Shown here: positions 39,601 through 50,800 of the stretch, piece after piece
Layout of the letters: every line of letters begins with the position of its first letter
Position numbering within the stretch: position 1 is the first letter of the stretch
NCBI RefSeq assembly: GCF_003073045.1
Contig: NC_037590.1
Location: 38,308,751 to 38,372,750 of the forward strand
Origin: Pomacea canaliculata
Taxonomy: Eukaryota; Mollusca; Gastropoda; Architaenioglossa; Ampullariidae
Length of the DNA: 64,000 bases
Direction: 5' to 3'
Notes under the pieces: model-generated
Told to the model about the DNA's origin: nothing
The model's input: only the letters and a program-made list of their open reading frames with translations
The model's database searches: none
Program-made: the position numbers and the translations under genes

Positions 39601-42600
39601 TCTTGGAGTAAGAGTGAAGGTCGGATATGTTATTAGTTTCGCTAGGAAGACTACAAGGCAGCGGATTCAAGGACCTTGTGTGTGCGGGGTGTTTGGCTGG
39701 CTGAAAGTGCAAAATGGAATAAAGTGACTGTTGCAAGGTAATTCATCATCATGCTGTGTGTTAAATGATAATTTACCCTGTACAAGATATTGTAGCAGAG
39801 GTTTTTTTGGGTACTTTTTTTTTTTTTTAAGGGGAGGGAATTGGTTGTGCCTGGTGCTGTAAAGCTGCTGACAATGTGTATTTTGAGGTGTTTTTTCTTT
39901 GAAACCTTGTTCTTCATACAAGCAGATTTATTGGCAGTGATTTGACTTGTTACCTCTGATGTGTACATCATTTTACATGTTTTTGTAAATATATTAGTTG
40001 TTGGTGTTTAAGCAGTCAGTTGTAATGAATTTTTGCTTTCTGTATTGTGTCCACATAAATTATGCTAGGAAACTTAACTGAATCAGTAGATTCAGAGAAG
40101 GAAACCAACAGTGCAGATGGTTCTGTGCAGTGTTGGTGTCAAAGAATGTTATTAGAGATGTGGCATTGCAGGGAAAGTTATAATTAAGCAATAAGTGTAT
40201 AAACCTGTGCACGCAGACAAAAGCAAACTTGGTTCATGCTACTTAGTTTTCCTTGCTTTTAATACCATGATGTCTAGTACAAAAGAATGCATTGGCACTG
40301 AAGGATCGTGTGAGAGCAGAATGAAAGCCGTCTTTAATTTTTCTGTAACTTATTAGCCTTACTAGTTTTCAGGACATTTGGAAGTAAGCACTTGTGCCCA
40401 AAAGTTCCTATATAAGATTTCATGCCATGCACTCCTTCCAAAAATACTTTCTGCTGGGATTACAGAATTGCATACTCTCTTTCCCCACCCAAGTTGTTCT
40501 TTTATGTACCCTTCAAAACACATTTATTTGTACCTTGTAGCTAAAATGGTATGAAAACAAAGAGTTGTTTACTAACAAACATTCTGCTGAAGATATTAAG
40601 AGTTGAAGTTAAACTGCAGTCAAGGTGTCTTGGAATGTCCATTGAGTTCATGTTCAAGTCATGCTGGAGTCTCTTAGTGACATGGGGAAAAGTTTTCTGT
40701 GAAGGAAACTGTTCTGCAAGCTGCTTAAAATCATCTGAATCATCACAGTCTGTGCCCGCAAAAGATTGCAGGTGCAAAAGAATTACATTTATCTGAATCA
40801 TTGTAGCCTGTGTTGTGTTCAAGAAAAGTCATAAAACATAGGAAAAGAAATAAAGTTTATAGTAAGGCTGTATATTATATATTATAAAAAGCGAAACAAA
40901 ATAGAAAGTATGAGAACCACAACGAATTTATTAGTGGGATAAACTAGATTTCATTAAAGAAAAAAAAAGAATTTGGAAGATGCTTTTAGTTATATTAAAG
41001 TAGTCATAATGTAAATGTAGCATTTTTTTAAGTTAAAAAATTATATAATAGCAAATATTGTTACAGATTCAAAGAGATCTTTTGTTGTACTGCAATCATG
41101 CACATGCACAAAAAATGCTGAACAAGAACTGTTAACATGATACAGGGCAATTGCACAAAAAAGGGATTTTTGTTTATGTGCCTGATAAAGAAGGGCAGCA
41201 CAAGGGTAATTCTGTTTTCACCAGTTTTCTGTTTCCCCAGTTCTGTGACAAGCATATTTTCATTTTGATGTTCAGAAGTTTTATGGTTCTTAAGTCTACC
41301 ACATGTATTTTGGTTATACGGATAAAAGGTGTAGTGTCTGATCAAATTTTATTCATGGTCTGATGAGTTTTTGAAAAAGACATGTTTCATGTGTTGCATA
41401 CACATGCAGAACAGCAACAGAAGACAGTAAATGGAGCAGCTAATCTGGAGAAGTTTCTAGCTAAATATATTGCTTCGATGGCTTAAAGAACTATTGTCTG
41501 CATGGTATCCTTTTTTCCTGCAACTTGTTTATAAAGTGATAATTTAGTCATTCATGGCCAGTGTCAAAAGAAACTGCAGTGAACTGTCAAGTCATTGCTT
41601 GAGTGTAACTTGCATCATGTCTGATACCTGCCCATTTAAAAGAGAAATGATCACCAAATACAGTCAAGTTTATTTTAAATTTATTATAAAAAAAAACGGT
41701 ATTTTTGGCTGCTAATGAGTTAGAGCCTGAACAGATGAAGTTGCATTTTTTTGCAGTTTGAAAATTTCTTATGCCTTCACATCAGTCTCTGGAAAGCTAA
41801 TAGTCTTTTGTAGATGGAGGAAGATGGCTGATGACCTTTAGATGTGGCTTCTGGCACTTTTGACAATTGTGGCAAACACCACCTTCAGAAATTTCAGTGG
41901 AAAGCGGGTGAAGAATGAGGGAGCATGAGAAAAAGATGCAGAAAATTTTTTGTTGTGAGAGTGAGATGTGGGAAAGATGGTGAATGTAAACTTGTTGAGA
42001 CGTGAAAGCTGCTTACACACAAACTGTTGAAACAAAAACCACCTCAGGTGACTTGTCTCAGTTTTTGAAGTTGTTGATAATGATGTGCTGACTGTATATT
42101 TTGTTACAAAATGATATTTTTGCTTTCACTATTCTTTTAATTTGAAATTGCTCTAAATGGTTTGTTTTTATAGACTTTTTTTAATGCTGATTTGTTAAAA
42201 TAAGATTCATGCACATTTTAATGCTGATTTGTTAGATTTGTGTATGTGCATCCACATGCATGCCTATATTTAAACTCTTATATGCATACACACACAAAAT
42301 AACATAACTGTATCAGCTTATGGCCAGTTTATTTCATATCAGTATTTTGAAAAGTCTCATACAATGTCATGAAATACTGGCATTACTGGGAGGGGATTGT
42401 CACCAGTGTGATGAGGAAGAGCATTGAATCAAAGTGGGGTTTCTTTGGTTGGTTGGTTTTTTTGTTTTTTTTTTTGTGGGGGGGTAGGGGCAGTGGTGTT
42501 TATGATGACAGCATTGTACCAGCTTCATACTGCAGAAAATTCTGGGAGAGAAGCATAGCCAGTGCGGCCGTGGAAAGGAAGAAGTGTACCTCAAGAAATA

Positions 42601-42803
42601 AGGGTAGTTTGTGAAGTGTGCAGACACTGTAGGCATGAACTTAAACTCATAGGCTTTGTGTCTCGAGGAACTTGGCGTATTTTATTATCACAGCAATTTA
42701 CGTGTCACAACAGAAACGTGTCTGAGAGGTGGCAGATTTTATGCTTGTCTTAGAAGTTAATTAATGGTCATTCTTCGTTTACAAAAGCATCCGTAAGCAT
42801 TTC
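36681..42803 (+). other. BMP receptor 3' UTR and following gene-poor region
   Basis: No coding gene is supported in this 6-kb stretch. Candidate AATAAA signals for the receptor transcript lie at 38210-38215 (followed by GU-rich sequence) and 40849-40854. The sequence remains similar in composition to a long 3' UTR through 40.8 kb, so a 1.5 to 4 kb UTR is possible. It includes TG-rich runs, a tandem duplication (37609-37713) and a poly(T)/G-rich patch near 42460. Confidence 0.4.
37609..37713. repeat. Tandem duplication, about 52-bp unit, in receptor 3' flank
   Basis: The block CAGTGTGGTAATGTTCCTGA followed by CATACAGGTG occurs twice in a row, near 37611 and 37662, each followed by a related ...ACAGACTTC stretch. 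It sits directly after a TG-rich microsatellite at about 37537-37610, suggesting replication slippage. Confidence 0.8.
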
Positions 42804-43010
42804 GGGGCGGTCCGGTGGCGCAACGGTTAGCGCCTGTCACCAACACAGTGAAGGCTGGCTGTCCTGGATTCAGTTCTCGTCTCGGACAAGCTGTGCTTTC
42901 TATACATGTGACATCTGTTTACAGGGCTGGCTGCCTTGCCGTGATATAACCTTAGTTGCTGGCTGGGTGTAAAACACCGATCCCCCCCCCCCACCTCCGG
43001 TAAGCAATTC
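42804..43010 (+). repeat. tRNA-derived SINE family A, copy 3 (best preserved)
   Basis: The head GGCGGTCCGGTGGCGCAACG followed by GTTAGCGCC carries an RNA polymerase III A box, and TGGATTCAGTTCTCGTC stands at the B-box position 50 bases on. The body contains GGGCTGGCTGCCTTGCCGTG and CCTTAGTTGCTGGCTGGGTG and ends in a C-rich tract. It is not a tRNA gene: no acceptor stem or anticodon arm can be completed. This is the reference copy for the other two. Confidence 0.8.
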
Positions 43011-43611
43011 AAACTGCTTAACCCGTATCTCACTCGCTTTGTGTACAGAAACAAAACATAGTCCACTGTGTTGTTCGTTTGTGACTGAAGACATTTTACG
43101 CCATCTAGAAGTTACCTGAACTGTTTGGGGTTATGAACTGATAGTATGTATATTTATGAGAACAAATGAATGAGTAAAGTCATTGTTCACTACCTGATGC
43201 TGAGTCTATTATGAATAAACTATGTATTTTTAACGCCTTGGGATCGTTCTATTTTACAAGTTGTGGTTCGCCATAATCACTATCATCATTGAGGTATTCA
43301 TCATCATCCATCATCCTAAACGTTCAATTCCTAACACCCGTTTTGATTCTAAAGTAAATATGGGCGGCGACCTGTCTTTAATGCTGCTCTTACTCTTGGG
43401 GGTAAGATATCAAAAATTTAATTGCCGTTTCAGTACCTCGACGGCCGCGGCCTACAAAGATCTGGTGGGGTGCAAAATATTTTCTGATGAGTAGATGAAG
43501 CTCAGTTCCAGATATCATATCCTCAAATTTGGGTGAATGCTTGTCTAAAAATTGAAAAAGGGTAATGGTGTTCAGTAACCTTTTTCAGGTCGTTCGGATG
43601 TTAGAGATCTC

Positions 43612-43785
43612 ACTTTTCTCGGGGTCCCCATCTCCCTGATCTCGCTACTTTACCTTCCCCAACCCTCTATGGAGTCAGGTACCCGTTTCCAACAGCTGGG
43701 TTGACTTTTGAAAGTTTGTCTCGCTTCACGGGTATCGAACCGGCACGCCTGATGTTCAGTGCTTTAGCCACGGCTATCTACGAAT
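43612..43785 (-). repeat. tRNA-derived SINE family B, copy 2 (better preserved)
   Basis: Read on the minus strand it starts GATAGCCGTGGCTAAAGCAC, an A-box-like element, and has GCCGGTTCGATACCCG, a near-perfect B box, at tRNA-like spacing. The body ends with the CTCCATAGAGGGTTGGGGAAG block shared with 30365-30545. It is followed on the plus strand by repeat C. Confidence 0.7.
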
Positions 43786-43795
43786 GCTTGTCTAC

Positions 43796-44060
43796 ACGCC
43801 TACAGACATCATGCTGAGAAAAAAGTCACCTTTGTACGCAGATACACCCAACTGGATTATGATCCCAGCTCATTCCATTGGCTTAGGCCTTGACAAGGTA
43901 AAGGTAGTCGTGTACAACCCTGACGTCTGTGTTGTTGACTTTGACCTGTGCGTTGTCATGCGTGTATCTCGAAAATGGAAGTGGGGTATTCACCCAGACC
44001 TGGGGAAATCTTGTACTGAGTTTTACACTACCATCAGAAAAAAATCTGCATCACACTAGA
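43796..44060 (+). repeat. Dispersed repeat C, copy 2
   Basis: Homologous to 4846-5060 through the block around GTAAAGGTAGTCGTGTACAA and CCCTGACGTCTGTG, with flanking matches in order. A 91-codon ORF runs through this copy, but it is not conserved in copy 1. Confidence 0.55.
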
Positions 44061-44872
44061 CCTTTAAGCAATTTTCTGTGTTACCAGTGCACATGTACCA
44101 TCTTTTTGGGGTACTAACCTTCTTGTGCTTCCTTTTCCATTTTGAGTGAACCCCATTAGCATGATCTATAATAATCGATCGTCGAAAATGAAGGATTGAA
44201 ACCAGTTATATTGTAATGAAATGCTGGAAAGTTAATGCCGAGAGCTGTATTGATTCAAAAGCGACATTTGTACATCTGTCGATGCCTTGACATATTTAGC
44301 CATTTTCACACATTTCGTAGAGACTAAATCATCCCCAAGTTCGCTGTTTCTTCGCGAAAAAAATGTTTTTAAAATCTTGGTGTAAATATTAAAGACCAAC
44401 CTCAATGGTTTGCGTTTTTTGCAGATTAATGGGTTTTGGAGGCTGAAATTTACAGGTTAGGCTTACATCGCCTATATCTACTGATCTGAAAAAATGGCAA
44501 ACCGTTCAGGTTGGTCTTGAAGAAAACCTTGGTCTGGCAGCTCATTGGTAACGAGCTTGCACACACAGAGAGGACTTTCATGGCTATAGCTTTCTTGTCT
44601 GAAAACGTTACAACCAGTAAAATATAAACTTTAAGTTCTTTAAGATGCAGGAAGATTCTGTACGACAGTGTGTGTGTGTGTGAGTGAGTGAGAGAGAGAA
44701 TGTGTGTGCGCTCGCACGCGTTTCAAAGCGATGCTTCCATCAGCATCTGTGATCCGACGGATGTGAGATTTTCTTCGTAACAACACAGCAGTTTCTTTCT
44801 TTTCAAGAAAATGTCACTCATCTAGCAAATGCCGGAAAGGGCGTAGAGACAATACCACTTAAGTTTGTTGTC
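44061..44872. other. Gene-free stretch after the protease stop codon
   Basis: This probably includes the protease 3' UTR, which lies to the left of 44873 on the minus strand. I saw no clear canonical poly(A) signal. A TG/AG-rich microsatellite patch occurs at about 44668-44712. Confidence 0.4.
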
Positions 44873-47800
44873 TCACTTCTTATCGCGAGATGTGGCGCTG
44901 TCTCCTGCGACGACCTCTTGGATCCAGTCAACGTAGGACGAGACTCGGGTGTACACTCCTGGGTAGCGTGGCACTGCGCACCCGAACCCGACCGAAACTA
45001 TCCCAACCAGCAGAGGTCGTTCCGACACGTAGCACAGCAGCGGACCTCCGGAGTCACCCTGCCATTCAATGAGCACTATTCAGTGTTTTCATGAAACCGA
45101 CTTTAGAACGATAGTAAAGTGTGAAGGAAGCTTAAGTCTTGCCGACACCAAGTTGAAGATAATACATTCGTGGACTAGCCTCAGTTTGAAGAGGATGGGC
45201 ATTCTCTGAAGACCTTTTGTTAGAGATTGGCCTTTTTGCAACTTCCTCAGACAGACAGACAGACAGACAGACAGACAGCCTCCCTCAAAGCTTCTCGGTC
45301 CAAGTGATGTGCACAGACGCTCACACACTAAACATCTACTGGAGAATAAAGCTGAAGAAATTAAGACATTTGATATCAGAAGGCCACCATCAAAAGGATA
45401 TGGCGTTGTGCCCTTACCTTGCAGGTGTCACTGTGGTGGTTGGCGGCGTAGCACAGCACCGTGCTGTCGATGAGAGGCCACGAGAAGAGGTAGGCGGCCC
45501 AGCACGCCATCTGCGGAACTCGCAGCATCCGCAGCACATGAGGGACCAGCGTGCCGTTGCCGTACTGAGGCTGGCCCGGGTCGTCTGCAAACCGACCATT
45601 CATCTACCCTGAACAATCCAGTGAGGCTCAAAAGGAAGACTTTAATAGGGATAATAAGAAAGACTGCGGTCACTGGTCCGACTCAGCCAACGAACCTTGC
45701 CTTTTCACTGCATTTTACAGAACTTGGTCACGTGATCCAGCGAGGCTGACCGTTCTCAAGATTTTTTCAAGATTCAAGAGGTAGTCGGTGTTTGTGTTTG
45801 TGCACGTCTGCAAAGGTCTACATGTCTAATGTTGTTTGAACTGTAGATGTAATGAAGGGGGGTTATTTCAAAAGGAAAAATTTTGTTGCAATTTACAGAA
45901 TAGCCACATTCAACTGAAACAACAACAAAGTGGGAAAATGAATGCTCCAGTAACAGCGGCAACAACAGCATAAATACCATTACCATCTCAGCTATAAGAT
46001 CTGACAAGTAGCAGCGTAGTCAGTACGGCACGACTAACATTGCCAGTCAACCATCTGCATGTTTACCTGGGACTTGTTGACCCCAGCCGGCGGTGTAGCA
46101 CTGCTGTCCCAGGTTCATTTTTTCCAGCAGGTTGTCGATGACCGTCGGGTGGTTGCTGACGGGGCAGATAGGCGCCAGGGGCGGATAATGGTTCGGCAAG
46201 ACCCTTTTCGGGTTTCCGAAAACCCTCTGGTCACGAAAGCCCTGGTTGCCAAAGAGGGAAACTCCTCGCGGTTCATCCCTGTACATGCCATCTGCGACCC
46301 TCTGCTGAGGAGGAAGAAAAGGTGAGCGAGACCAAAGTTGAAGCCTAACTTTCATATCCGTGGCTAGTCTAACAGACCTCATACACGTGCGATGTGCGTT
46401 AATAGTAGGGTGGGAAGAAAGCGGGGAATACATTGGTTAGAGCCTTTTCGAAGTGAGTGATGATCGCATATAAATCGCTGTCAAAATCGAAATAAAACCA
46501 GAAGGTTGGTGCATGATTGGGTGGTGACCCCAAATACAACACAAAGCGCAAAAAATTTTGATTATTTATCCAGAAAGGTATCTGCATTCATGTGCGCGTC
46601 CTATCCATCAACTGCTTGTTTATTTTGATTGCAGTTGGGATAAATGGGCGCAGGTACCGTGTGGTTCTAGCTCTAAAAACCTACCACTTCTATGCATCTG
46701 ATGTCAAGTTCTGGTCCGAGTATGTGCGAGTCGTCGGTTAAAATTACAGGTTGTTGACCAGAAGATTGTCATGCATTGTTATTACCTATGAGGTACGTGG
46801 ACCTACGGTCCGTACTTACAGCCCCGGCAGGTTACCTTCTTGTTCTCCTTGGCCTGTCGGCAGCTGTACGCATGTGCAGGTAGATCAGGCTGCACGTGCA
46901 GGGCGATGGGCTTGACGTAGTCACTGAGGACCGCTGGCTGTGACAGCTTCATCAGGGCGATGTCCTTGGAGAACTTAGGGATCACTGTCACACGAAAATA
47001 ATCGTTAGTCACTTGTCACTGTCACATGAATTATTCTCGTCAGTTTTATTTTTCCTGCAAAGCGTCACAAGACTTGAGCAGAAAGAACACGTCTTGGACG
47101 ACTGAGACCAGTTTAAGCCAATTTTAAGCAATGATACAGAGCAAAAAATATTGTGATTTTGTGACTGCTTCCTCTTTAATTTTTTCTACATGTGTTATTT
47201 TATTGTATATTATTATACACAAAGTCCATGGTTATAGCGTCGAGCCCGTGAAGTTGCAAAGCGTACACAGCGGAGCGGCAAATGCCCGCGAATGAAATTT
47301 CGACCCATGCTTTTAAAAATTTATATCTATTATAATACAATAAAGAGAACTATATGTGATACTCCGTTTTAAAGGCCGAAGTCGAAATGGGCGTGTTTTC
47401 AAATGGTTTCGCCCGTGCGAGGGAAGGTAGGAGTACCCGGGGTCAGTACCGGCGGTCAGTTTTCCCTAATTGCTACCCTGGCCCCGAGGCAAAGTGGAGA
47501 TCGCAAGCGATAAACCAGCCATAAAACGTGTTTCTTAGCCGAGTACTCGGTGTTGGCGGTTAGAAAGCTGGAGTGAAACGGTTTGCAACTGAACATACTG
47601 TCACAGTCAGGGTTAGGACCGACAATTGAATGTATTCTCCATCAAATAAAAAGAAAATAAGGGATAAAGAGATGAACTTTATTTTTGATGCTTTTGTCTA
47701 TCTGTTCACAACACACTGATGATGTTACTCTGGTAGTATCGACCCACAAGGTTCTAAATCTTCAGCACATCACCAAAGGATGACGTGTGCACCCAGCGGC

Positions 47801-50800
47801 ACTTGGTGGTGGGTGCGAGAGGATGTATGAAAGTATGGATGCCTCAGATGCCATCATTCAAGAGGAAGTTCTCGACCGTAACCTGGCAATTAATAAGTTA
47901 GTGAGAACTAAAGTTGTAAGAAACATCAAAGAGAGGTGGCACGTTGATAAAAGTATACAAGTTGGGATTAAAAAAAACTGGTGCAAGGTAGAAAAGCGAA
48001 CCTCGGCATGACGTGGCGCCCTCAGCTCAGTGACATTCAGTGGATTCTGAATGTTACATAAATCATGAGATGAAGGGGGAAGGTGTTTGAAACTGTGCAA
48101 ATAAATTAAACGAGTTTCAGTTGCAAACTATATTTAGCAATAAAACGCCTTTCTCAGCCGACTAGTACTTGATGTAGGGTCTAAGAAAAGTGAGGTGAAA
48201 CCGCTTCTGTCTGAACATATTATCTTTCCTTACATCTTTCTTTACTCATAAGAGGGGATAATAATATTTAATACTTTCAGTTCATTCCTGGACAACAATT
48301 CACGACTGCAACATAGTGCCCCACGGTCTTTTCTCTTCTTATCTTACCCGACCATCATGCCGGGTGGAGGTCATCGGTGCTTGCTTCTTCATGGGTCGAC
48401 AAAACCGAGAACTGGACGCGGAGAAGACATGTTCAATCAAAACGGTTAGGACCAGTTTAGCACCCCTGGTTTTGTTTGTATGTTCTCCCTTGAGAGAAGA
48501 GACAGAGGATAGGAAAGGAGACAAAGGCAAACAACCCAAATAACACAAACCAAAAGGCAATGGAATTTTTAAACTTAGTTTTTATTCGTCTTGTTTAGGT
48601 TTTTTCTTTTATTCCCATTGATGACCGACATACGGCACTGCATCTGGGTTTGGTACAGTGTCCGTACTTTTTGCACGACGCAAGTGGGCATCACTTCACG
48701 TCTGTGGCACAGCACCCATTCACCTTCTGCCAGAGCGATTTTCCTATCCAGATATCTCCTGGCCCTCCAGAGTCCTACGAAGTCTAGCATTTTCCAGTAC
48801 CTTGTATAGATCCTATTCCGAATACCTCGATTTTGAGGTGAAGGATATTATTGATCAAGTTCATGCACATTCAGTATCGTGCACGTCTTCGCTCGAAGTG
48901 AATAATTCAACAATGGATGGGCATGTGCTGACCATCACTTTGGGCTGTGCCAACAAACATCATCTGGAGCTCGTCGTCCCCACTAGGTGACAGTTATTTT
49001 GCTAATGAAAGAATGTACCTTGCGTACATTACGTCGGGGATCATCCCCATTCAATATAAAAAATTTTCTAATTTTGCTAATTTGGGATATGTGAATGATG
49101 CATTTTTGAGAAAACGGCTTCCACGGTTTTCTGCAGTCGTTGACGTCTTGAAGCGCCAGTCCGTCGCAGCTGCACTTGCAGCAGAACAGTCTCCTGTGGC
49201 CGACGGGATCAGTGTGATGACAGATGCACGGCACGCTTGTCGGAAAAATTCGTATCACACTGATCATGTTACTTTAGGACTGTCGACTCACAAGGTTGTA
49301 AACCTCCAGCATATCACCAAAGAGGACGACGTGTGCACCCAGCGGCACGAGGCAGTGGGATGTGAGAGGATGTATGCAAGTATGAATGAGTCAGGTGTTA
49401 GAATTCAAGAACACGTTCACGATCGTAACGTGACAATAAATAAGTTAGTAAAAAATAAAGGTGTTAGAAACATCAACGAGAGGTGGCACGTCGCTAAGAG
49501 TATCAAAGCTGGGATGAAAAAACTGGCGCAAGGTAGTAAAGTCAACATCGGCAAGACGTGGCATCCTCAGCTCAGCGACAAGACAGCAGTCAGAGATCAT
49601 GTGTACTGGTGTATAGATCATTGCGATGGCGACCCCGTGAGACTTAGGCACTTGTTGGATGGATGTATTACACATTTCCAAAACATCCATGACAAGTGTA
49701 ACCAAGGCTCACCTTGCAGGCAATCGCTCTATATACCATCTCTAATAGTGCTGACTGATCCTGCTGCTGTCAAGCTGCTGAGCGACTTTCTACACGGCCA
49801 TGTCCTGTATAAACATCCTGAGGATTACGTGATGTCTAGGGAAACATTTTATGTTGAAAGTTTTAATAATATATGTCTGATGTATCTGCCTAAGCGTGTT
49901 CATATTAAAAACACGATGCACTATGACATGCGCATGGGTCTCGCTGTTTTAGACTGGAATGAACACGTTGATAGAGACTCTACTTCAAATTACAACAAAG
50001 CAAGTGTACAACACAATCGGAGACAGCTTGGACAACGCACTTTAAAAAAGAAAACTTATAATTTAGTAGAGGATATCTGGAGATGTATCACTGAACAATA
50101 CAAATTTGATTCCGAACATGAAGAAAACACATTAATTGAAACAGACAGTAGTTCTGATGAAGATTTGGAAATGAATAATATAATTTAAATAACAAAATCC
50201 AACCATCATTGATAAATGAGATAATAATTTACCATCGATATTTGCACTTTCAAAACTGAAATTATTCTAACCACGGTACAACTCCACACGGACACATGTA
50301 TTGTCTTTATAGACATGTTCATTCCAGTCTAAAACTGCAAGACCCACTCGTATTTTATAGCTGATTTTTATCTTGTTCACTTTACGTTTGTTATTCTGTG
50401 ATATCAATTATATCAGTAATAGTGTTAAATTTTGTGCTTCCATTGTTATACTGGTGATTTTGCTTTGTTATGTATCAATCTGTATCACAGTGCCTCCAGC
50501 CATTGATTTTGTTTGAAAATTCAGTTGTTTTTATTTTCGTGTCATTTGAGCTGTTCATTCTTCTCTCCTTTGTATATTCTAGTTTTGTTTGTTGGTGGAG
50601 AATACATTCAGTCCGAACCCTGACAGTGTGTTCAGTTGGAAACTTTTTCACTTCAGCTTTCTAACCGCCAACACCAAGTACTCGGCTCAGAAAGACATTG
50701 CATTGCTCGGTTAGAGCCTGTGACAGTAGGTTCACATAGAAGTCGTTTCGCCTCAGCGCTCAGACCCTGCGGCAAGTACAATGGTCGGGTGAGGAAGAAG

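Noticed and set aside
42804..42900. Possible tRNA gene
   Set aside because: A- and B-box-like motifs are present but no acceptor stem or complete cloverleaf can be formed, and the segment is repeated with a common body, so it is a SINE.
43784..44059. 91-codon plus-strand ORF
   Set aside because: Lies within dispersed repeat C, and the reading frame is not kept in the other copy.
47858..48100. Minus-strand ORF of 80 codons opposite the decayed transposase
   Set aside because: Antisense of a sequence clearly homologous to the transposase frame on the plus strand.
49445..49705. Minus-strand ORF of 86 codons within the transposase gene
   Set aside because: Antisense shadow; the plus frame holds the conserved HDRN and ERWHV motifs.
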